Shown: positions 54,624 through 64,000, counted from the stretch's first letter. The stretch: 64,000 bases of DNA from Marinobacter psychrophilus (GCF_001043175.1 NZ_CP011494.1:1488001-1552000), one strand, 5' to 3'. A program made the numbers and translations. Notes: a model not told the origin generated them from the letters alone.

Positions 54624-56651
54624 GTGAAAAAATTGATTGCTCCAGCCATTGCGTTGATGAATCGGCTACCGATGATTTTTAAATTCAGCCTCATTAGCTT
54701 CCTCTTTTTGCTGCCCATTGCAGGGCTGTCCTGGCTGGTCATTACTCAGCTTAACCATTCCTTGGCAATTACGACCAACAGCAAGGCTGGCTTGACACAG
54801 CTAGAGCAAGCGGATGAAATCCTACGCCGCGCTATTGATTATCGCGATTATCAATCGGTAGCGGCATTCAGCGACGACAAGGAACTGCATGCCCGTGCAG
54901 ACCAAGCGGCTGCGGCTGTTGATGCCGCAATTGCTCGTTTGAACAGTGCTGCTCCCGAGTTTGATCGCGGTGGAGTATGGGCCGCCCAAGCCAACCAATT
55001 GCGCGAAGCCTGGAATACTCTGCGTTCCACGCAGGTAATTAATAACCGGTTTGACGCCCAGTTCACCTATAACCAGGAGTTTGTGCAGAAAGCGTCAACC
55101 CTGTTACCCGCTACCGTGGAGTTGTCGGGCCTTGCGCAAACCGATTCGCGGGAAAACCTGGTGTTGTTGAAGTTATTGGGCGACTCTTTGCCCGAGGCGC
55201 GCAGTGCGATCGGCCAGGCTCGATCCTATGGCATTTACGCGTTGCTGGAAGGGCAATTAAGTTACGATCTGGGCGATCAGCTGAACCGGATTTACGATCA
55301 CTTGACTAATCAGGCTTCTTTGCTCGGTCCTGCGTTGACGGTGGCGCAGGAGGCGTCGCCTTTACTTGCAGGCCACGCTGCCGGTGTAAAGAAAGTCAGC
55401 GCCAGCCTGCTGCAAACCCAAGCTTTTGTGGACGCCAACGTACTGACGCCAGTGCGGCTTGAAATGAGCTGGGAAACCTATGACAGTACCGTGAGCGAGT
55501 ATTTGCTGGACCATCAGCGCCTCGGCGCTGTGGCATTTAATGGTTTGTTGCAAAATCTGGGCAACCGTCTTCATTTCGAAACCACTCAACGCACGTTGAT
55601 TATCGTTTCGCTGCTGTGCGTGCTAATTCTAGTGGTGTATCTGTACATTGGATTTTTCATATCAGTACGCACCGCTATTAACCGTTTTGCCGATTCTGCG
55701 AGGCAAGTGGCATCGGGTGATATGACAGCTCGCATCGAACTTAGTAATCGTGATGAACTGGGTGAACTGACTGGCGAATTTAACAGCATGACTGACCGCA
55801 TTGCCAGCCTGATCCGCTCGGTGGGTAACACCACCGCAGAGGTAGATCAGCAGGCGAGTCGGGTAAATGTTACGGCGGTAGCGACCAGCGATGCGGTGAG
55901 TCGGCAGATGCACGAAAGTGAGCAAATTCAGGAGGCTATGAGTCAGATGACGGATGCGGTCAATGAAGTGACCGAGAGCGCCCATCGGGTAGCTGATAGC
56001 GCCGGAGCTGCCGAAAAAGATACCGAGACCGGGCGCCAGACTGTAGCCGACTCGGTGGCGACGATTCACCAGTTGGCGACGGAAATTTCCAGCGCTGTAG
56101 ACGCGATTCACCGGGTCAGTTCTGACAGCAGCGACATCAGTAAGGTGCTGGTGGAAATCAAGGCCATCGCCGGACAAACCAACCTGCTGGCGCTGAATGC
56201 GGCCATTGAAGCGGCTCGGGCCGGAGATCAAGGCCGTGGTTTTGCGGTGGTAGCTGACGAGGTGCGGTCCTTGTCTCAGCGCACTCACAAATCCACTGAA
56301 GAAATTGAAAAGATGATCTCGCGTTTGCAGAGTGGCGTTAAAGGGGCGGTTACTGCGATGACAAACAGCCATCAGGTGACTGAAGCGACCGTGCAGAAGT
56401 CTGCGCTGGTGACCGATGCGCTGAACCGCATTGCTGCCGGTATTTCGACCATTGTCGATATGAGTCAACAGATCGCCCAGGCAGCAGAGGAACAATCGGC
56501 TGTCAGCCGCGACGTTAATGCCAGCGTGGCACAAATTGGCGAACTGGGCTTGGCAACGGCGCAGAACGCCCGGGGCACATTGGACTCGTCCCAGGAAATG
56601 TCACGGCTAACGGCGTCGTTGCAGCAACTGGTAGAGACGTTTCGGGTCTAG
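54624..56651 (+). CDS. Methyl-accepting chemotaxis protein
   Basis: The start is ambiguous: GTG 54624 gives 675 residues, GTG 54513 gives 712 and ATG 54657 gives 664. The GTG at 54624 places a basic tail just before the first membrane helix ([20 protein letters not shown]). A long helical periplasmic sensor follows, then a second helix ([20 protein letters not shown]), a HAMP domain ([20 protein letters not shown]) and the signalling hairpin around [20 protein letters not shown]. No C-terminal CheR-binding pentapeptide is seen. The ligand is unknown. Confidence 0.9.
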   Translation: MKKLIAPAIALMNRLPMIFKFSLISFLFLLPIAGLSWLVITQLNHSLAITTNSKAGLTQLEQADEILRRAIDYRDYQSVAAFSDDKELHARADQAAAAVDAAIARLNSAAPEFDRGGVWAAQANQLREAWNTLRSTQVINNRFDAQFTYNQEFVQKASTLLPATVELSGLAQTDSRENLVLLKLLGDSLPEARSAIGQARSYGIYALLEGQLSYDLGDQLNRIYDHLTNQASLLGPALTVAQEASPLLAGHAAGVKKVSASLLQTQAFVDANVLTPVRLEMSWETYDSTVSEYLLDHQRLGAVAFNGLLQNLGNRLHFETTQRTLIIVSLLCVLILVVYLYIGFFISVRTAINRFADSARQVASGDMTARIELSNRDELGELTGEFNSMTDRIASLIRSVGNTTAEVDQQASRVNVTAVATSDAVSRQMHESEQIQEAMSQMTDAVNEVTESAHRVADSAGAAEKDTETGRQTVADSVATIHQLATEISSAVDAIHRVSSDSSDISKVLVEIKAIAGQTNLLALNAAIEAARAGDQGRGFAVVADEVRSLSQRTHKSTEEIEKMISRLQSGVKGAVTAMTNSHQVTEATVQKSALVTDALNRIAAGISTIVDMSQQIAQAAEEQSAVSRDVNASVAQIGELGLATAQNARGTLDSSQEMSRLTASLQQLVETFRV

Positions 56652-56658
56652 AAGCGGC

Positions 56659-58119
56659 TCAGGCCACGTTTGCCTCAGTGAACCTGGCCTCGCTGCGCAC
56701 CATGCCCAAGGCGTGGGTAATGTTGTCGCTGGGCGCAGTCTCACCAAACCAAGCCAGCTTTTCGTAAAGGCGAACTACGTTTCCCACAATAATCAACGCG
56801 GGCGCCGGCAGCTGAGCCTGCTCCTGTTTGGTGGCGATATCGGCCAAAGTGCCAATCAGCACTTTCTGATCGACTGAGGTACCGTGGGAGACAATGGCAA
56901 TCGGTGTATCTGGCGCCCGGCCATGAGCCATCAGGCCGGCACTGATTTGCGGCAGTGTGTGCAGCCCCATATAGAACACGACTGTTTGATTGGGCTGTAT
57001 CAGTTCTTTGAAATCGAGGGCTTGTTGTCGATTTTTTAACTGGCCGGTTACAAACTTGACTGATTGGGCATAGCCACGGTGGGTCAGTGGAATGCCGGCG
57101 TAGGTCGAACACGCGCTGGCGGCGGTAATGCCCGGTACCACCTGGAATGGTATGCCATGGGCTTTGAGCTCTTCCAGTTCTTCACCGCCGCGTCCGAAAA
57201 TAAACGGATCACCGCCTTTAAGCCGCACCACCCGCCGCCCCAGTTTGGCGTGTTTTACCAGCAGAGCATTAATGTCGTCTTGCGGCACCGTGTGATGATC
57301 TCGACGCTTGCCGACGTAAATCAGGTCGGCGTCGCGCCGGCACAAATCCAGCACTCCTGGCGATACCAGATTGTCGTAAAACACCACGTCAGCCTGCTGC
57401 ATCAGACGCAGCGCCTTAAACGTCAGCAGCTCTGGATCACCCGGGCCAGCACCGACCAGATACACCTCGCCGGTTTTATGACCAGCGTCGCCCCGGTTGA
57501 TGGCCGACACCAGCATGGATTCGGCTTCGTCATGGCGACCGGAAAACACCTTTTCGGCAATTTGTCCTTCCAGCACGTTTTCCCAAAATTGACGCCGGTC
57601 ATTGAGCGAATTGAAACGCGCCTTAACCCGATCGCGAAAGCGCCCTACCAAACCACCGAGGCTGCTATAGCCTTTGGGGATAAGGGTCTCCAGGCGAGCC
57701 CTTAATAGCCGCGCCAGCACCGGTGACTGCCCCCCGGAGGTAATGCCAATCACAATGGGCGAGCGGTCGACGATGGCCGGAAATATGAAGCTGCACAGCT
57801 TGGGCGTATCCACCACATTGATGGGGATATTTCGCGCTACCGCCTCGGCGTGAACCTGACGGTGTAACTCGGCGTCGTCGGTGGCGGCGACCACCAAGGT
57901 TTTCCCCTCCAGCAGGTCGCTGTGATAATCCCCCAAAATGATCTCGTCTCGGTCATCGGTCAGTAGAGCCCGAAGTTCCTCATCGACGGCATGGGAAATC
58001 ACAGTCAGGCCAACACCTGCGCGTTTGAGCAGGCGAGCCTTGCGCAGGGCGATATCACCACCGCCCACCAGTAACACCTGGCGATCGTTCAAATTGAAAA
58101 ACAGTGGTAAAAAATCCAT
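56659..58119 (-). CDS. cysG: Siroheme synthase
   Basis: The 486-residue trifunctional enzyme makes siroheme for the sulfite reductase encoded upstream. The N-terminal NAD-binding precorrin-2 dehydrogenase/ferrochelatase part starts LPLFFNLNDRQVLLVGGGDI and includes GITSGGQSPVLARLLRARLE near 125. The C-terminal uroporphyrinogen methyltransferase part starts VYLVGAGPGDPELLTFKAL near 218 and has RLKGGDPFIFGRGGEELEEL near 300. It is the last gene of the cysI-DUF934-cysH-cysG run and converges on the chemoreceptor gene with a gap of eight bases. Confidence 0.96.
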   Translation of the reverse strand: MDFLPLFFNLNDRQVLLVGGGDIALRKARLLKRAGVGLTVISHAVDEELRALLTDDRDEIILGDYHSDLLEGKTLVVAATDDAELHRQVHAEAVARNIPINVVDTPKLCSFIFPAIVDRSPIVIGITSGGQSPVLARLLRARLETLIPKGYSSLGGLVGRFRDRVKARFNSLNDRRQFWENVLEGQIAEKVFSGRHDEAESMLVSAINRGDAGHKTGEVYLVGAGPGDPELLTFKALRLMQQADVVFYDNLVSPGVLDLCRRDADLIYVGKRRDHHTVPQDDINALLVKHAKLGRRVVRLKGGDPFIFGRGGEELEELKAHGIPFQVVPGITAASACSTYAGIPLTHRGYAQSVKFVTGQLKNRQQALDFKELIQPNQTVVFYMGLHTLPQISAGLMAHGRAPDTPIAIVSHGTSVDQKVLIGTLADIATKQEQAQLPAPALIIVGNVVRLYEKLAWFGETAPSDNITHALGMVRSEARFTEANVA

Positions 58120-58143
58120 GGCAGCCTCCTGGAGTGGGCAGTA

Positions 58144-58767
58144 TCAGAGCTTAGTGTGTAACCCGCACTCGCGGGTTTCCAGAGCTTTGGTGGGATCGAA
58201 ATAATCGTGTTCGTCGGGCAATTGGTGTGCGGCCAGGTAGGCATTCAGGTCGGCGCTGGTCAGGTTAAATAAAGGTGCCACTTTCACAATGCCGCTTTTG
58301 CTGGTGGAGACGATGTCCAGCGATTGGCGAAAGTCGGTTTGGTCTTTGCGGATGGCGTTAAACCACACATCCGGTTGAATTTCTGCCAGGGCCCTAGCGA
58401 AGGGTTCCAACTTCACTTGGCGGGTAAATTCCTCGTGCAGCGGCTGGTCAATCTCTGGTATGCCCTGCATCAGCACGTTGCGCCGGGCAGCGGTCTGCTG
58501 CGGTATAAACGTGCTCACATTCAGCTTCAGTTGGGCAATCAGTTTTTCTGCAAAACGATAAGTGGCAGAGGTGTTGTAACCCGAATCGATCCATATCACC
58601 TGGATGTCCGGCCGGGCTTGAACCGCCATGTGCAGGATCACGGCTTCGTAAGGACCGAAGTTGGTCGTGACGACGGGATTGAGCGCCTGCGTTAAGGCCC
58701 ACGCTATGATTTCTTGGGGCCGGTTGTTGGCAAGCTGTTGGTTGGCCGTAGCCACATCAAGCTTCAT
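58144..58767 (-). CDS. cysH: Phosphoadenylyl-sulfate (PAPS) reductase
   Basis: The 207-residue PP-loop-like enzyme reduces PAPS to sulfite with thioredoxin. The substrate loop is VVTTNFGPYEAVILHMAVQ near residue 32. The catalytic cysteine is in the C-terminal ECGLHTKL. It is the only cysteine in the protein, so the paired cysteines that bind a [4Fe-4S] cluster in APS reductases are absent. This points to PAPS specificity and a need for an APS kinase. It is shorter than E. coli CysH (244), mostly at the N-terminus. It lies 24 bases before cysG. Confidence 0.93.
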   Translation of the reverse strand: MKLDVATANQQLANNRPQEIIAWALTQALNPVVTTNFGPYEAVILHMAVQARPDIQVIWIDSGYNTSATYRFAEKLIAQLKLNVSTFIPQQTAARRNVLMQGIPEIDQPLHEEFTRQVKLEPFARALAEIQPDVWFNAIRKDQTDFRQSLDIVSTSKSGIVKVAPLFNLTSADLNAYLAAHQLPDEHDYFDPTKALETRECGLHTKL

Positions 58768-58845
58768 GGTGTCGATGTCCTTTGACTAAAAATCAGCGCT
58801 GTAAGCAGCGACGAATAAAATGTTTGAAGGCGATCAAACCCGTGT

Positions 58846-59340
58846 TTAGCGACGAAAAATCGGCCGCGGATCCGCTGTCGTACCCTGATAATTTACGCTA
58901 ATCTCGGAAAATGCCTGAAGATGATCGGTTTGGAAACGCTCGTCATTGATGGCAAAGGCGTTAAATCCGGAGCTTTGCATTAGCGCCAGGCGATCGCGGG
59001 TAACATGGCCCAGAGCTCGAATTTGCCGATTAAAACCGCTACGCACCAACTGGCGGGCGATGCTGAATCCGCGGCCATCGCGAAACGTCGGGAACTCGAT
59101 GGCAATCAGGTCGAGTTGGCTGTGGTCGGCGTATAACGCCGCCAGATCATCATCACCATTCACGATCACGCCCAGCGGGCTGTTGCGCTGTTGCAGTGCT
59201 TCCCGGTGTTGCCGATACCAAATGATGGGTACAGCAATAGGCCCATTTTCGGGTATTGGTGATCCCTCGTCGAGAGCCGCCTGATCAAGTAACTGCCAGG
59301 GGTCTTCGGTCACAATGCGCTGGTCAATGAGCAGTGGCAT
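58846..59340 (-). CDS. DUF934 family sulfate-assimilation accessory protein
   Basis: The ATG at 59340 lies inside the end of cysI (17-base overlap) and gives 164 residues. Family blocks are NSPLGVIVNGDDDLAALYAD near 55, the LIAIEFPTFRDGRGFSIARQ block near 78, and RALGHVTRDRLALMQSSGFN near 108. DUF934 genes are regularly sandwiched between a siroheme-containing sulfite reductase and cysH, as here. A helper role for the reductase is inferred from this linkage only. cysH follows after 78 bases. Confidence 0.9.
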   Translation of the reverse strand: MPLLIDQRIVTEDPWQLLDQAALDEGSPIPENGPIAVPIIWYRQHREALQQRNSPLGVIVNGDDDLAALYADHSQLDLIAIEFPTFRDGRGFSIARQLVRSGFNRQIRALGHVTRDRLALMQSSGFNAFAINDERFQTDHLQAFSEISVNYQGTTADPRPIFRR

Positions 59341-60991
59341 ACACACGTTCCTTAAAAGGTTTGATGCCCACACGTAGCACTACCTGCGCAAACGATTCGT
59401 TTTCGCGGCGCTGGTCAACGTACACGGCCAGAATTTTTTCCACGGTGAGAGCAACGTCGCTCGCCGGTACCGACCTTCCTAGAATCTTGCCCAGGCGTGC
59501 GTCTTCTTTAGACGACCCGCCGAGTGAAATCTGATACCAGTCTTCGCCCTTTTTATCCACGCCCAGAATGCCGATGTCGGCGACGTGGTGATGGGCACAG
59601 GCGTTGATGCAACCAGACATGTTTAGTCGGATTTCGCCTAGATCGTACAGATGATCCATATCGTCAAAATGCTCATTGATCTGGTCCGAAATGTTCAACG
59701 TGCGGGCGTTGGCCAGCGAGCAAAAATCAAACCCCGGGCACACAATCATGTCGGTCAGCGTGCCAATGTTGGAACGCGCCAGATTGTTCGCCGCCAGCGC
59801 CTGCCATACTGCATAAAGGTCGCCCTCGCGCACATCGGTCAGCACCAAATTCTGATGGTGGGTGGCGCGAGTTTCGCCAAAGCTGTAACGATCAGCCAGG
59901 TCTGCAACCGCATCCATCTGGCTATCGGTGATGTCGCCAGGGGCTTCCAAATACGGTTTCAGCGAAACAATGGCAATGCGGTAACCGTCAACCCGGTGAG
60001 CCAGAGTGTTGTGGCGGTACCAGGCGTTAAACTCGATGTCGGTTGCCAGTGAATCGCCTAAAGACGCATGGGCGTCGGCATTGGCGGCGTTGGCATCGTA
60101 ATCAGGTAGAGTGAAAAACGATTTGGCTCGGGCAATTTCGGCATCGGTGAGTGTCAACTCGCCATCGCGGATGTGGGCCCATTCCTCCTCGACCAGGCGG
60201 CGGAATTCGTCAGGGCCCAGAGCCTCCACCAGAATCTTGATGCGCGCCTTATACTTGTTGTCGCGGCGGCCTTTGAGGTTGTACACCCGCAAGATGGCGT
60301 CCAGATACGACAACAGATGCTGTTTGGGCAGGAACTTACGAATGCTCTTGCCGATGATGGGCGTCCGGCCCAGCCCCCCGCCGACCAGTACTTCAAAGCC
60401 TATTTCGCCATCGGCGTTTTGCACCATTTGCAGGCCAATATCGTGCACCTGAGACGCTGCGCGGTCTTCTGTTGCGCCGGTGACGGCAATTTTGAATTTC
60501 CGCGGCAAGTAAGCAAATTCTGGATGCAGGGTGGACCACTGGCGGATAATTTCGCAGTAAGGGCGCGGATCTTCAAGTTCGTTTTCCGCTACACCGGCGT
60601 AGGGGTCGGTGGTGGTGTTACGAATGCAATTGCCCGAGGTTTGAATGGCGTGCATCTGCACCTGAGCCAGTTCCGCCAGAATATCTGGTACCGCTGCTAA
60701 CTCTGGCCAGTTGAACTGAATGTTGGTGCGAGTGGTGAAGTGGCCATAGCCGCGGTCGTAAGTGCGGGCAACGTGGGCCAACTTGCGCATCTGGGTTGAT
60801 GATAACAGTCCGTAAGGGACAGCCACACGCAGCATGGGAGCCTGGCGCTGAATGTAAAGGCCGTTCATCAGCCGCAGCGCAGAAAATTCATCCTCCGGCA
60901 GTTCGCCCTTCAGAAACCGGCGGGTTTGGTCACGAAATTGCTCCACCCGTTCGTCGACCAGTGTCTGGTCAATCTGATTGTACTGATACAT
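59324..60991 (-). CDS. cysI: Nitrite/sulfite reductase, siroheme Fe-S hemoprotein
   Basis: The 555-residue enzyme reduces sulfite to sulfide by six electrons. Ferredoxin-like repeats include MLRVAVPYGLLSSTQMRKLA near 55 and YDRGYGHFTTRTNIQFNW near 78. The [4Fe-4S]-siroheme cysteines are in VCPGFDFCSLANARTL near 420 and NMSGCINACAHHHVADIGIL near 460. Surrounding cys genes and cysG indicate sulfite rather than nitrite. No cysJ flavoprotein is next to it, so the electron donor may be ferredoxin or another reductase. The gene diverges from cysD across a 262-base control region. Confidence 0.92.
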   Translation of the reverse strand: MYQYNQIDQTLVDERVEQFRDQTRRFLKGELPEDEFSALRLMNGLYIQRQAPMLRVAVPYGLLSSTQMRKLAHVARTYDRGYGHFTTRTNIQFNWPELAAVPDILAELAQVQMHAIQTSGNCIRNTTTDPYAGVAENELEDPRPYCEIIRQWSTLHPEFAYLPRKFKIAVTGATEDRAASQVHDIGLQMVQNADGEIGFEVLVGGGLGRTPIIGKSIRKFLPKQHLLSYLDAILRVYNLKGRRDNKYKARIKILVEALGPDEFRRLVEEEWAHIRDGELTLTDAEIARAKSFFTLPDYDANAANADAHASLGDSLATDIEFNAWYRHNTLAHRVDGYRIAIVSLKPYLEAPGDITDSQMDAVADLADRYSFGETRATHHQNLVLTDVREGDLYAVWQALAANNLARSNIGTLTDMIVCPGFDFCSLANARTLNISDQINEHFDDMDHLYDLGEIRLNMSGCINACAHHHVADIGILGVDKKGEDWYQISLGGSSKEDARLGKILGRSVPASDVALTVEKILAVYVDQRRENESFAQVVLRVGIKPFKERVYATAH

Positions 60992-61043
60992 GACTGTTTC
61001 ACCGCCTTATGTAAATTTCTACAACAATCATACGCAATGCTCT

Positions 61044-61157
61044 TTATTCTTTATAATGATATTTATTGATTTTGATATTCAAATATCGAATATTGAGATC
61101 CACGTCGTCGAGACTTTCATTATTCTAAAAAAGAATAAATAAACGTTTATTTATTCT
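61044..61157. promoter_or_regulatory. Repeated TTATTCT elements in the cysI-cysD control region
   Basis: The heptamer TTATTCT occurs at 61044-61050, 61120-61126 and 61151-61157 and, inverted, at 61132-61138. An interrupted dyad, GATATT-CA-AATATC, lies at 61074-61087. The region is strongly AT-rich compared with its surroundings. A LysR-type regulator such as CysB would be expected to act here, but the match to any CysB site was not tested. Confidence 0.55.
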
Positions 61158-61160
61158 TTT
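61129..61160. promoter_or_regulatory. 32-bp perfect palindrome between cysI and cysD
   Basis: The two 16-base halves (61129-61144 and 61145-61160) are exact reverse complements with no spacer, centred on AACGTT. The palindrome is nearly all A and T. It lies ~95 bases before cysD and ~140 bases before cysI, and its right edge overlaps a candidate -35 region for cysD. It could be an operator for a dimeric regulator. A stem-loop terminator is less likely because there is no loop. Confidence 0.85.
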
Positions 61161-61186
61161 AAAATCTTATTTTCCTTTGTGATACT
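61158..61186 (+). promoter_or_regulatory. Candidate cysD promoter with extended -10
   Basis: GATACT at 61181-61186 is preceded directly by TGT, forming an extended -10. A poor -35 (TTTAAA, 61158-61163) lies 17 bases upstream and overlaps the palindrome edge. A weak -35 beside an operator is typical of activator-dependent promoters. The leader would be about 60 bases. Confidence 0.35.
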
Positions 61187-61253
61187 GCGTAGCACATTCA
61201 GCCGGTGGCATCTGCCGGCCTTTTAAACCGTCGATTTACGCAGGCCGCCGTTA

Positions 61254-62171
61254 ATGACTTCTTTGCCAGAACGCCGTCTTACCCACCTCAAACAGCTGGA
61301 AGCTGAAAGCATCCAGATTATTCGTGAAGTCGCTGCGGAGTTTGACAATCCGGTGATGCTGTACTCAGTGGGAAAAGACTCGGCGGTCATGCTTCACCTT
61401 GCCCGCAAGGCGTTTTTCCCGGGCACCCCGCCGTTTCCTCTGTTGCACGTAGACACCACCTGGAAATTCCGTGAAATGATCGAATTTCGCGACCGTATGG
61501 CCGCGCAGTCGGGCATGGAGCTGCTGGTGCACATCAACCAGGAGGGCGTAGACATGGGGGTCGGGCCTTTTTCCCACGGCTCGGCCACGCATACCGACAT
61601 AATGAAAACCCAGAGCCTGAAACAGGCGTTGAACAAGTATGGCTTTGACGCCGCTTTCGGCGGTGCCCGCCGTGATGAGGAAAAATCCCGCGCCAAAGAG
61701 CGAGTGTTCTCATTCCGCGACAAGCATCACCGCTGGGACCCGAAAAATCAGCGGCCGGAGTTGTGGAATCTGTTCAATACCCGCATCAACAAGGGCGAAA
61801 GTATTCGCGTATTTCCGCTGTCTAATTGGACCGAACTGGATATCTGGCAATATATCTTTCTGGAAAGTATTCCGATTGTACCTTTGTACTTCGCAGCCCT
61901 GCGGCCGGTGGTTACCCGCGATGGCATGATGATCATGGTGGACGACGAGCGCCTGCCTCTGAACCCGGGCGAAGAGCCGGAACTGCGTAAGGTCAGGTTC
62001 CGCACCCTGGGCTGTTACCCGTTAACCGGAGCGGTGGATTCCGAGGCTGATACGTTGCAGGACATTATTCAGGAAATGCTTTTAACACGAACCTCCGAGC
62101 GCCAGGGGCGGGCGATAGATCGCGATGGAGCGGGCTCTATGGAAAAGAAAAAAATGGAAGGATACTTTTGA
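61254..62171 (+). CDS. cysD: Sulfate adenylyltransferase subunit 2
   Basis: The 305-residue PP-loop ATP-pyrophosphatase subunit forms APS from ATP and sulfate, working with the GTPase CysN. It begins with [20 protein letters not shown]. The PP-loop variant is [20 protein letters not shown] near residue 38. [20 protein letters not shown] lies near 140 and [15 protein letters not shown] near 188. The C-terminus [20 protein letters not shown] is standard. It starts the plus-strand half of the divergent cys locus. cysN follows after 87 bases. Confidence 0.97.
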   Translation: MTSLPERRLTHLKQLEAESIQIIREVAAEFDNPVMLYSVGKDSAVMLHLARKAFFPGTPPFPLLHVDTTWKFREMIEFRDRMAAQSGMELLVHINQEGVDMGVGPFSHGSATHTDIMKTQSLKQALNKYGFDAAFGGARRDEEKSRAKERVFSFRDKHHRWDPKNQRPELWNLFNTRINKGESIRVFPLSNWTELDIWQYIFLESIPIVPLYFAALRPVVTRDGMMIMVDDERLPLNPGEEPELRKVRFRTLGCYPLTGAVDSEADTLQDIIQEMLLTRTSERQGRAIDRDGAGSMEKKKMEGYF

Positions 62172-62258
62172 TGGAAGTGTACGTCTGATGGCGACCTGTA
62201 AAACATTTGTCGCACCACTGAATTCAATCTTTGAATTGCGCCCTTTTGGAGTGCCGCT

Positions 62259-63932
62259 ATGAGCCACCAGTCTGACCTGATTGCCGATGATATCGACGCC
62301 TACCTGCACCAGCACGAAAACAAGGAATTGCTGCGCTTTCTGACGTGCGGCAGCGTAGACGACGGCAAATCTACCCTGATTGGACGGCTGCTGCACGACT
62401 CCAAAATGATTTATGAAGACCAACTGGAGGCGATTCACAACGACAGCGCACGAATGGGCAATGCCGGCGACGAGCTGGATTTGGCGTTGCTGGTGGACGG
62501 CTTACAGGCCGAGCGCGAGCAGGGCATTACCATTGATGTGGCCTACCGTTACTTCTCGACCGCACGGCGGAAATTCATCATCGCCGACACCCCGGGGCAC
62601 GAACAGTACACTCGCAATATGGCCACCGGCGCTTCCACCTGCGACCTGGCTATCATTTTGATCGACGCCCGCTACGGCGTGCAGGTACAAACCCGCCGCC
62701 ACAGTTTCATTGTGTCGCTGCTGGGGCTGAAACATACGGTAGTGGCCATCAACAAAATGGATCTGGTGGATTACAGCGAGGAACGCTATGAGCAGATCAA
62801 GGCTGATTATTCGGCGTTTGCCAATCAGCTGGACTTGCCAGACATCCAGTTCGTGCCTTTGTCGGCGTTAAAAGGCGACAACGTGGTTAATCGCTCAGAG
62901 TTCATGCCTTGGTATCGGGGGCAAGCGTTGATGGAAACTCTGGAAAGTGTGGAGATTGTCCGCGACCAGAATTTCGACACGCTGCGTTTTCCGGTGCAAT
63001 ACGTGAACCGCCCCAACCGAGACTTCCGCGGCTACTGCGGCACTCTGACCGCTGGCGTGGTTCGCCCGGGTGATGACATAACGGTGTTGCCGTCTGGTAA
63101 ATCATCAAGGGTGAAATCCATCGTGACCTACGACGGCGAGCTGAGCGAAGCCTTCCCGCCTATGTCGGTGACGCTAACGCTGGAAGATCAGATTGATATT
63201 TCCCGTGGCGACATTCTGGTGCACAGCAAACAGATACCTCAAACGACGGATCGTTTTGATGCCACGTTGGTGTGGATGGCCGAGCAGCCGCTGGTGCAGG
63301 GAAAAACGTACGACATAAAACTGTTGACCGGCCGCGTGGCTGGAGCCGTGACCGCCGTTCGCCATCGAGTGGATGTGAACTCGTTACACAAGACCGAGGC
63401 CAATACTCTGGCGCTGAACGAAATCGGTCTTTGCGAACTAACGCTGGAACAGCCTGTGTTGGCGGACAACTACAAAGAATTCCGCAGTACCGGGTCGTTT
63501 ATTGTGGTGGATCGCTTAACCCACACCACCGTGGCAGCGGGTATGATTTTGCCCAGCTCGCAGCAACAAGGCTTCGCGCTGCATCACAGCGCACAGGTGA
63601 CCACATCGCAAAAAGCCCGACGCTTTGGTCAGCAAGCCGCGGTAATATATATAAAAGGCGAGGCGAACGCCGCCCGTACGCTGGTTCATTCCTTGGAAAA
63701 AGTGCTGTTTGACGACGGCCGTGCCGTGGCGACGCTGCAGCACGACGATCTGCAATACAGTGAAGGCTTCAAAGCACCGCTGGCTCTGGCACTTAAAGCC
63801 AACGGTCTGCTGGTGCTGACGGATACCGACACCGGCCACAGCGATTTGACTCTAATCCTGGCGGATTTGCCAGATCAGGGTGGGCAAGTGGCCGCTGCAT
63901 TGGAGCAGCTGCGCGAGCACAAAATCCTGTAA
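62259..63932 (+). CDS. cysN: Sulfate adenylyltransferase subunit 1 with vestigial APS-kinase-like C-terminus
   Basis: The 557-residue protein is longer than plain CysN (~475) and shorter than fused CysNC (~630). The GTPase part has [16 protein letters not shown] near residue 30, [15 protein letters not shown] near 110 and [15 protein letters not shown] near 165, followed by EF-Tu-like barrels. After residue ~455 comes an extra ~100 residues (63625-63932) that follow the start of APS kinase: [20 protein letters not shown] then [14 protein letters not shown]. Where kinases have GLSGSGKST, this has GEANAART, so the P-loop is lost. GTP hydrolysis here drives APS synthesis by CysD. Confidence 0.93.
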   Translation: MSHQSDLIADDIDAYLHQHENKELLRFLTCGSVDDGKSTLIGRLLHDSKMIYEDQLEAIHNDSARMGNAGDELDLALLVDGLQAEREQGITIDVAYRYFSTARRKFIIADTPGHEQYTRNMATGASTCDLAIILIDARYGVQVQTRRHSFIVSLLGLKHTVVAINKMDLVDYSEERYEQIKADYSAFANQLDLPDIQFVPLSALKGDNVVNRSEFMPWYRGQALMETLESVEIVRDQNFDTLRFPVQYVNRPNRDFRGYCGTLTAGVVRPGDDITVLPSGKSSRVKSIVTYDGELSEAFPPMSVTLTLEDQIDISRGDILVHSKQIPQTTDRFDATLVWMAEQPLVQGKTYDIKLLTGRVAGAVTAVRHRVDVNSLHKTEANTLALNEIGLCELTLEQPVLADNYKEFRSTGSFIVVDRLTHTTVAAGMILPSSQQQGFALHHSAQVTTSQKARRFGQQAAVIYIKGEANAARTLVHSLEKVLFDDGRAVATLQHDDLQYSEGFKAPLALALKANGLLVLTDTDTGHSDLTLILADLPDQGGQVAAALEQLREHKIL

Positions 63933-63954
63933 AGGCGTTGCTGTTTCTAGGGTG

Positions 63955-64000
63955 CTATTTGTGCGGGGGCAGTTCATCGCTGCTGGCTTTCTTCTGCTCC
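63955..64000 (-). CDS. Possible C-terminal end of a protein running past the window edge
   Basis: On the minus strand, the last 15 codons read EQKKASSDELPPHK then TAG at 63957-63955. The frame is open to the window end and has a hydrophilic, protein-tail-like composition, converging on cysN. This is too short to identify and may be chance. Confidence 0.3.
   Translation of the reverse strand, partial: EQKKASSDELPPHK

Overview
The window looks like core chromosome of a marine gammaproteobacterium. Gene order and protein types are most like Marinobacter or a close relative. That placement is inferred from the rpoS, rsx, pyrG-kdsA-eno and hda neighbourhoods, the DUF1631, DUF2066 and DUF3080 proteins, and the SLC5-type sensor kinase next to a DUF4212/VC_2705-type symporter. 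Coding density is high, with no gap over 300 bases outside genes and one pseudogene. I saw no tRNA, rRNA, CRISPR array, prophage or insertion sequence.

Region 1 (1-7.7 kb, minus strand) looks like an acetate/solute-response block. It holds a CrbS/CbrA-like kinase with an SLC5 transporter front end (cut by the window edge), a small membrane protein, a sodium:solute symporter with its DUF4212 subunit and a clear terminator. Upstream of these are a DEDD exonuclease and a cNMP-binding/CBS/DUF294 nucleotidyltransferase. Region 2 (7.8-13.1 kb) is mixed: an Smr endonuclease, two overlapping lipoprotein genes, a decayed GspE/PilB ATPase pseudogene, DUF2069, wrbA, arsC and a TlpA-like lipoprotein.

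Region 3 (13.2-30.6 kb, plus strand) is the housekeeping run dnaE-accA-tilS-pyrG-kdsA-eno-ftsB-ispD-ispF-truD-surE-pcm-DUF368-nlpD-rpoS. It covers replication, fatty-acid, CTP, KDO and isoprenoid synthesis, RNA modification, cell division and stationary-phase control. Region 4 (30.7-39.1 kb, minus strand) is metG-rsxABCDGE-nth: methionyl-tRNA synthetase, the Rnf/Rsx electron-transfer complex and endonuclease III. Region 5 (39.4-43.0 kb, plus) is mrp, dcd, a DUF416 gene and avtA. Region 6 (43.0-45.6 kb, minus) is purM-purN and a DUF3108 gene. Region 7 (45.8-56.7 kb, plus, with nadC inverted) holds DUF2066, a CDP-alcohol phosphatidyltransferase, hda, a ParA-like ATPase, yqcC, DUF1631, ampD-ampE and a chemoreceptor.

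Region 8 (56.7-63.9 kb) is assimilatory sulfate reduction. cysI, a DUF934 gene, cysH and cysG lie on the minus strand and cysD-cysN on the plus strand. They diverge from an AT-rich control region with a 32-bp perfect palindrome. Together they carry sulfate through APS/PAPS and sulfite to sulfide, with siroheme supplied by cysG.

Most of the window is ordinary. The observations most worth a second look are: a C-terminal extension on CysN that reads like an APS kinase without its P-loop; the palindromic cys control region; the nucleotidyltransferase-exonuclease pair beside the acetate-type transport and sensing genes; the multi-lesion GspE pseudogene; an Arg/Gly-rich insert in TruD; and short tandem repeats upstream of DUF1631 and at the 5-prime end of DUF2066.
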